The translations under genes and the position numbers were made by a program. A DNA stretch of 64,000 bases from Lentzea pudingi (GTDB lineage: Bacteria; Actinomycetota; Actinomycetes; Mycobacteriales; Pseudonocardiaceae), in NCBI RefSeq assembly GCF_014646255.1, contig NZ_BMNC01000006.1:1-64000 (forward strand), written 5' to 3'. Shown here piece by piece: positions 60,034 through 64,000 of this stretch (position 1 is the stretch's first letter; every line of letters starts with the position of its first letter). The notes below the pieces were generated by a model, which was given only the letters and a program-made list of their open reading frames with translations, ran no database searches and was not told the origin of the DNA.

Positions 60034-62175
60034 CTAGAGCTGGGCGGCGTTCACCGCGTTCAGCAGGATCCGCGACATCTTCGGGTCATGGGCGAGAGCA
60101 CCGTTGAAACAAAGGGAACTCGCGCTGAACACCCATCCACCGTTCGGTTTGGACATCACGCACATCTGCGCGCCGTGCGGTTGTTCTCCATGAGCGAACT
60201 GGACGACGCCGGGCGCTTCCGGGCCCGCGCCGGTCCTGGTGTCGACCTCCCAGCCGCTGGCCGCGAAGTTGTACCCGGTCTCGCCGAACCTGTCGCCGAC
60301 CTGGAGCCCGGTGCCCTCCAGGAACGGGTGGTCGGCGTCGACGACGTACGGGTACATCTCCATGTAGGAGTAGCTGTCGTACGCGACGCCGAGCACCTGC
60401 GACTCCGGCCGCCCCTGGTCGCGCCACAGCCAACGGTGACCCTGCGCGTTGCGGTGCAGCACGAACCCACCCGAGGCGTCGTAGTCGACGCGCTCGTACA
60501 TGCCGTTGCCACCCGTGTAGAGGACACGGCCGCCGTTCGCGAGGTACGTCTCCAGCGCCGTGCGCATCTCCGGCGTCCAGTACTCGGGGTGTGTGGCGAG
60601 CACGACCGCCTTGTACTGCGCGAGCCACGACGGGTCGTGCAGGTCGAGGTCCTGGTAGCAGTCGTAGGCGACGTTGTTGTCCGCGAACCACTTCATCAGC
60701 AGCAGATCACCGTAGAACCGGACGTCGATGAACCCGGGGGCCTCGATGTAGGCGTTCGCGAACGGGCGGCGGATGGAGAACTGACGGCGTCCATAGGCCG
60801 GCTCCCAGGAGTACTGGAAGTGTCCGCCCCAGTGGTTGTAGGCGTTGTGCGTCAGGTACGGCAGGAGCAGCGCCACCTTCTCTCGCGGCTGTTTCGGCTT
60901 CACCACGAACGGGATGTACTGCCTCATGCCGTACGGGCCCTCGAGCTTCACGACGTGGAAACCGGACTGCCAGTCGTCGGGCACGGTGAACGAGAACGAC
61001 GTCGGCCAGGCAGGCCCGTTCGCCCGGTAGCCGGACCGGAGCAGGTGCCTTTCCCCTCGGTAGGCCTGCGGCGCCCTCACCTGCGTCGCACCGCCGTGCT
61101 CGATCGGCCCGTCCAGCCGCAGCACGCTCGCCATGTAGGCGTCGAACGTCGTCGAGACCGCCACGTCGAGCCTCTGACCGGGCGCGACGGACCAGCTGGT
61201 GTACCCCTGCAGGTTCGCGGTCCTGGCCACGCTGAAGCCCGTGCCGACCAGCGCGCCCGAGCCGTTGGGCCAGAACACGCCGGACGTGTCGATCGTGAGG
61301 TGGTTCGCGAGCTTGTACCAGCGGAGTTCGTGATCGGTTTTGGTGTGGTCCTGGTTGACCCACACGACGTAGACGACGCCGTTCTCGGCGAAGCGTTCGA
61401 CGCCCGAGCCGAAGTCGAAGCCGGTGCCGATGTGGATGCCGTCGCCGTTGTTCACCCACGCGCCCGGACCGTTGGAGCCGTCGCCCGCGAGGTAGCGGAA
61501 CCAGTGCAGCACAGCGCCGTGCCGCACGCCGTAGATGATGCCGTTCATGTCGGCGAAGAACATGTCGTAGTCGCGCTTCTCGCTCGCGATCTTCTGGCCG
61601 ACGCCGTTGTTCGCCCACGCGCCGGGGCCGTTCGACCCGTCACCGGCGAGGTAGCGGTACCAGTACATGTCGCCGTGGGCGTCCACCGCGTAGAAGACAC
61701 CGTCCCAGCCGCCGAAGACGTACGAGTACTGGCCGAAGCCGCGGTGGATGATGTTGTTGGTGCCAGGCGCCCAGTAGCCGTCACCGTTGGCGGGGTTCGT
61801 GAGCACCCACTTGTGCCACCACATCGTGCCGTCACCGCACAGGCCGAAGAGCTGGCCGTGCTGGTCCGCGAGCACGTTCGTGTGAATCTGCCAGCCGCTG
61901 CCGATCTCCCTGCCGTCGCCGCTGGCCCAGTTGTACGTGCCGTTGTCGCGGCCCAGGTGCTTGAACCACTTGATGCGGCCGTCGGCGTAGAGCGTGTAGA
62001 TGATCCCGTTGCCGCCGGGCACGATCTGCAGCAGCCGCTGTTCCGGATCCTCCGCGGCGGCGTGCGCGACCGGCTGCTGCCCCGCTGCCAGCGCGACTCC
62101 GGCGATCGCGGCCGCCGTGCCCTTCAGGACGGTCCGGCGCGCGACGGATCCCTTTTCGTCATCCCCCAGATGCAT
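60034..62175 (-). CDS. Tat-exported protein: tachylectin-like propeller plus DMFase beta-like domain
   Basis: 713 residues. The N terminus carries twin arginines (SVARRTVLKG) and a hydrophobic stretch (AAAIAGVALAAG). Residues about 50-290 are blade repeats with WFKHLGRDNG, WYRYLAGDGSNGPGAW and WFRYLAGDGSNGPGAW, like the sugar-binding tachylectin-2 fold. A short Ig-like link follows (SWSVAPGQRLDVAVS). Residues about 420-713 match the C-terminal domain of N,N-dimethylformamidase beta subunits (ALLLPYLTHNAYNHWGG, VVLATHPEYWTPEMRTALE, GRVLYTGGNGMYERV). Activity is unknown; carbohydrate recognition outside the cell is likely. Start ATG 62175; no clear ribosome site. Confidence 0.82.
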   Translation of the reverse strand: MHLGDDEKGSVARRTVLKGTAAAIAGVALAAGQQPVAHAAAEDPEQRLLQIVPGGNGIIYTLYADGRIKWFKHLGRDNGTYNWASGDGREIGSGWQIHTNVLADQHGQLFGLCGDGTMWWHKWVLTNPANGDGYWAPGTNNIIHRGFGQYSYVFGGWDGVFYAVDAHGDMYWYRYLAGDGSNGPGAWANNGVGQKIASEKRDYDMFFADMNGIIYGVRHGAVLHWFRYLAGDGSNGPGAWVNNGDGIHIGTGFDFGSGVERFAENGVVYVVWVNQDHTKTDHELRWYKLANHLTIDTSGVFWPNGSGALVGTGFSVARTANLQGYTSWSVAPGQRLDVAVSTTFDAYMASVLRLDGPIEHGGATQVRAPQAYRGERHLLRSGYRANGPAWPTSFSFTVPDDWQSGFHVVKLEGPYGMRQYIPFVVKPKQPREKVALLLPYLTHNAYNHWGGHFQYSWEPAYGRRQFSIRRPFANAYIEAPGFIDVRFYGDLLLMKWFADNNVAYDCYQDLDLHDPSWLAQYKAVVLATHPEYWTPEMRTALETYLANGGRVLYTGGNGMYERVDYDASGGFVLHRNAQGHRWLWRDQGRPESQVLGVAYDSYSYMEMYPYVVDADHPFLEGTGLQVGDRFGETGYNFAASGWEVDTRTGAGPEAPGVVQFAHGEQPHGAQMCVMSKPNGGWVFSASSLCFNGALAHDPKMSRILLNAVNAAQL

Positions 62176-62206
62176 GGGGCCATCGTGCAGCACAATGCGA
62201 GGCGTT

Positions 62207-62749
62207 ATGAGCAACTGCGTTGATTTCCGATGGGCCCCGTCACCCGCCGACTGGCGGGCCAGCCTGCGCGCGATGGTGCCGATGTTCAAGTGGGCGCCGT
62301 GGTTCGCGCTCGTGCTCGGGGTGTTCTCGCTCGTGCTGCTCCTCGGCTTCGAGGACACGCTCGTCGTCGCGCTCTTCGGCCTGGTGTGCGCGCTGGTCAT
62401 CGGCCTGATGGAGCCGGTCGCGGTGTGGTGGCGCTTCTCGTCCGACGAGATGATCAGCCGGACCGTGATGGGCAGCGCCGACGCCCGGTCGTTCCGGCTG
62501 GCCGTGGGCAACGCGGTGCGCGAGGAGATCGTCTGGGAGGAGCTGCCGGGCTGGACCGAGACGCGGCAGGGCTTCGTCCTGGAGACGCTGGACGAGGGCG
62601 CGGCCTCGTTTTCCGTGCCGCACAGGGCCTTCGCGTCCGATGAGGACGTGACGTCGTTCCGGTCGCTGCTCGAGCAGCACATCGGTCCAGCGAAGCAGCC
62701 GTCTCGGATCGGGCACACCGGGTGGGGCTCACGGGGCTCGGCAACGTAA
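62207..62749 (+). CDS. Membrane protein with YcxB-like C-terminal domain, function unknown
   Basis: 180 residues. A cytosolic start (FRWAPSPADWRASLRAMVPMF), two adjacent membrane helices (WFALVLGVFSLVLLLGF, VVALFGLVCALVIGLM) and a C-terminal beta-rich part (EEIVWEELPGWTETRQGFVLETL ... VTSFRSLLEQHIG) that resembles YcxB-type domains. ATG 62207 has GAGG a few bases upstream. Divergent from the Tat-exported protein gene. Confidence 0.7.
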   Translation: MSNCVDFRWAPSPADWRASLRAMVPMFKWAPWFALVLGVFSLVLLLGFEDTLVVALFGLVCALVIGLMEPVAVWWRFSSDEMISRTVMGSADARSFRLAVGNAVREEIVWEELPGWTETRQGFVLETLDEGAASFSVPHRAFASDEDVTSFRSLLEQHIGPAKQPSRIGHTGWGSRGSAT

Positions 62750-62758
62750 TCTCTGCGG

Positions 62759-63556
62759 GTGTCCTGTGCGAGTGCCACGCTGGTCGTGTGGACGTCGGGC
62801 TGGCTGCACGGTCTAGCCGCCGCCGACGACGTCCTCGACGCCCTGCACATGTGGGCCGAGCAGCACGAGGTGGTGGCCGACGACGATGGCACCGCCACGG
62901 CGCTCGACCTCCCCGGTCCCGACGAGGCCCCCGTGGGCCCCGCCCTGCTGCTGGCCGCCCTGCGGCGCGCCGGCGCGACCTCAGCCCGGCTGGTGCTACC
63001 AGTACCGGGCGACGTACGGGGCCTGGGAGGCAAGGGCACGCTCGCGACGTGCGCGCTGCGCTCAGGCGAGGCGCTCGTCGTCCCGTCCGTGCACATCGGG
63101 CTGGTGCCGAAGGTCGTGGCCGACGGCGTGATGCGCTGGACGGTGTTCGACCTGCCGTCGTCCAACGGCCTCGAGCACATCCCGATCGGCGAGGCGGAAC
63201 ACGGCCTCGGCGCGGCCCTGCGCGAGGCGACGGCGGCCCTGGCCACCCTCGACGTGGCCAAACACCGCCCGAACGTCCGCAAGGAGATCGCCGACCTCGC
63301 GGCCGAGAACTCCACCCTCCCCTGGCCGGACGCCATGCCGCCCCGCTCGCTGCGCGTGCTGCAACGGGCAGCGGAGGTGGCCGCGATCGTGTCCGTGGCC
63401 AGCTCCGACTCCCCCGGCGGCGCTCTCTCGGCCTCGGCGATGGCCGCCCGCACCGAGGCACTGCGCCCGGTCTCCCTGGCCGTGCGCCGGGCACGCTGCG
63501 CCGCGGTGGACGAGGCCGTGCGCGTTCTCGCGGACAGCGGCGCCGGCAGGCACTGA
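62759..63556 (+). CDS. Conserved actinobacterial protein of unknown function
   Basis: 265 residues, cytosolic, Ala-rich. It begins VWTSGWLHGLAAADDVLDALHMW, contains PLLLAALRRAGATSARLVLPVPGDV-type strands and a helical C terminus (SLAVRRARCAAVDEAVRVLA). No catalytic motif is evident to me. GTG 62759 lies six bases after TAATCT (62747-62752), a leaderless layout. It faces a ferrochelatase gene across a terminator. Confidence 0.75.
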   Translation: MSCASATLVVWTSGWLHGLAAADDVLDALHMWAEQHEVVADDDGTATALDLPGPDEAPVGPALLLAALRRAGATSARLVLPVPGDVRGLGGKGTLATCALRSGEALVVPSVHIGLVPKVVADGVMRWTVFDLPSSNGLEHIPIGEAEHGLGAALREATAALATLDVAKHRPNVRKEIADLAAENSTLPWPDAMPPRSLRVLQRAAEVAAIVSVASSDSPGGALSASAMAARTEALRPVSLAVRRARCAAVDEAVRVLADSGAGRH

Positions 63557-63561
63557 CGCGT

Positions 63562-63590
63562 CACGCCGGTGGGCCTGGCCCACCGGCGTG
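63562..63590. terminator. Bidirectional terminator before the ferrochelatase gene end
   Basis: Perfect 13-bp stem CACGCCGGTGGGC (63562-63574) with GCCCACCGGCGTG (63578-63590) and a 3-base loop, between convergent stop codons. Confidence 0.85.
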
Positions 63591-63596
63591 CTTCGG

Positions 63597-64000
63597 TCAG
63601 GCGCGAACAGGCCTCTTCGCCGGCTCGCAGCACAACGGCGCACAAGGCGCCCCGTTCACCGTGCACCCCGCCGCCACGAACGACGACAACTTCCGCACCG
63701 GAGCCCCGGAAGTGTGCTCGGCGACCAACTCGGTGACGAGCTCGGCGAAGCGCGGATCGGAGTTGGGCGTGGCGGCACGGGCGAACTCCATGCCGAGCAC
63801 CAGCGCGCGGTCCCGGGCCTCGGTGTCGAGATCCCACACCACCTCGAGGTGGTCGGACACGAACCCGATCGGGCACACCACAACGCCGGTGACACCCTTG
63901 GCGTGCAAGGCATCGACGTGGTCGACGATGTCCGGTTCGAGCCACGGGATCTGCGGCGGCCCGGAACGCGACTGCCACACCACGTCGTACTCGGTCACCC
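63597..64000 (-). CDS. hemH: Ferrochelatase (coproporphyrin type), C-terminal part
   Basis: The 3' part of about 134 codons; the gene continues beyond the window. The sequence YDVVWQSRSGPPQIPWLEPDI is the conserved C-terminal half of ferrochelatases, followed by VVCPIGFVSDHLEVVWDLD with the metal-site His and Glu. Near the end is the cysteine cluster AAGCTVNGAPCAPLCC, the 2Fe-2S ligands found in actinobacterial enzymes, which insert iron into coproporphyrin III in the haem pathway. Confidence 0.9.
   Translation of the reverse strand, partial: VTEYDVVWQSRSGPPQIPWLEPDIVDHVDALHAKGVTGVVVCPIGFVSDHLEVVWDLDTEARDRALVLGMEFARAATPNSDPRFAELVTELVAEHTSGAPVRKLSSFVAAGCTVNGAPCAPLCCEPAKRPVRA

Overview
The window is high-GC DNA from a filamentous actinomycete, most likely of the order Pseudonocardiales (a Lentzea, Lechevalieria or Saccharothrix-like genome). 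The evidence is very high GC at third codon positions, frequent GTG starts, leaderless promoters with a TAnnnT box 6 to 8 bases before the start codon, a Pup-proteasome system, the mycothiol gene mshC and several secreted actinomycete hydrolases. No rRNA, tRNA, phage, insertion sequence or CRISPR array was seen. Most of the window is chromosomal core whose gene order recalls the prcA to mshC stretch of mycobacteria, with accessory genes inserted between the conserved blocks.

Region 1 to 5 kb holds the end of an FtsX-type permease, an alpha/beta hydrolase, a nested inverted repeat, and the operon dop-pup-prcB-prcA on the minus strand. The unfoldase gene mpa lies 10 kb away at 15.1 to 16.9 kb. 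Between them sit a terminator-bounded ABC permease, a Nudix hydrolase, a small monooxygenase-like protein, an aldo/keto reductase, two tandem secreted GH5 glycosidases, an ABC exporter and a histidine kinase/response regulator pair. From 17.6 to 25.5 kb come two tandem Gln/Gly/Pro-rich membrane-anchored proteins, trmI, a site-2 protease, a RecB-family nuclease with a damage-type promoter, a thioesterase-fold protein, a phosphoribosyltransferase, hisG and hisE.

Region 25.5 to 32.6 kb is an iron and cobalamin neighbourhood: a FhuF-like ferric reductase, a cobalamin riboswitch in front of the proposed cobalt uptake genes cbtB and cbtA, a HAD phosphatase, the B12-dependent methionine synthase metH and a PAC2 protein. 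Region 32.7 to 42.1 kb has an MFS exporter, an ABC exporter with a divergent MarR/GbsR-type regulator, two divergent secreted proteases (S1 and S8) and mshC.

Region 42.2 to 64 kb is the most accessory part. It has a very large secreted GH2 enzyme interrupted by one in-frame TAG; a slipin with a damage-type promoter; and a two-gene module of a caspase-like/STAND ATPase/TPR protein followed with no gap by an LCAT-fold lipase, which is the best candidate for an undescribed immune or cell-death system. It continues with ctaD, a DUF4240-type gene whose promoter abuts eleven copies of a 7-bp repeat, a MoxR ATPase-VWA-membrane protein operon, a Tat-exported tachylectin-like/DMFase-like protein, and the 3' end of a ferrochelatase gene.
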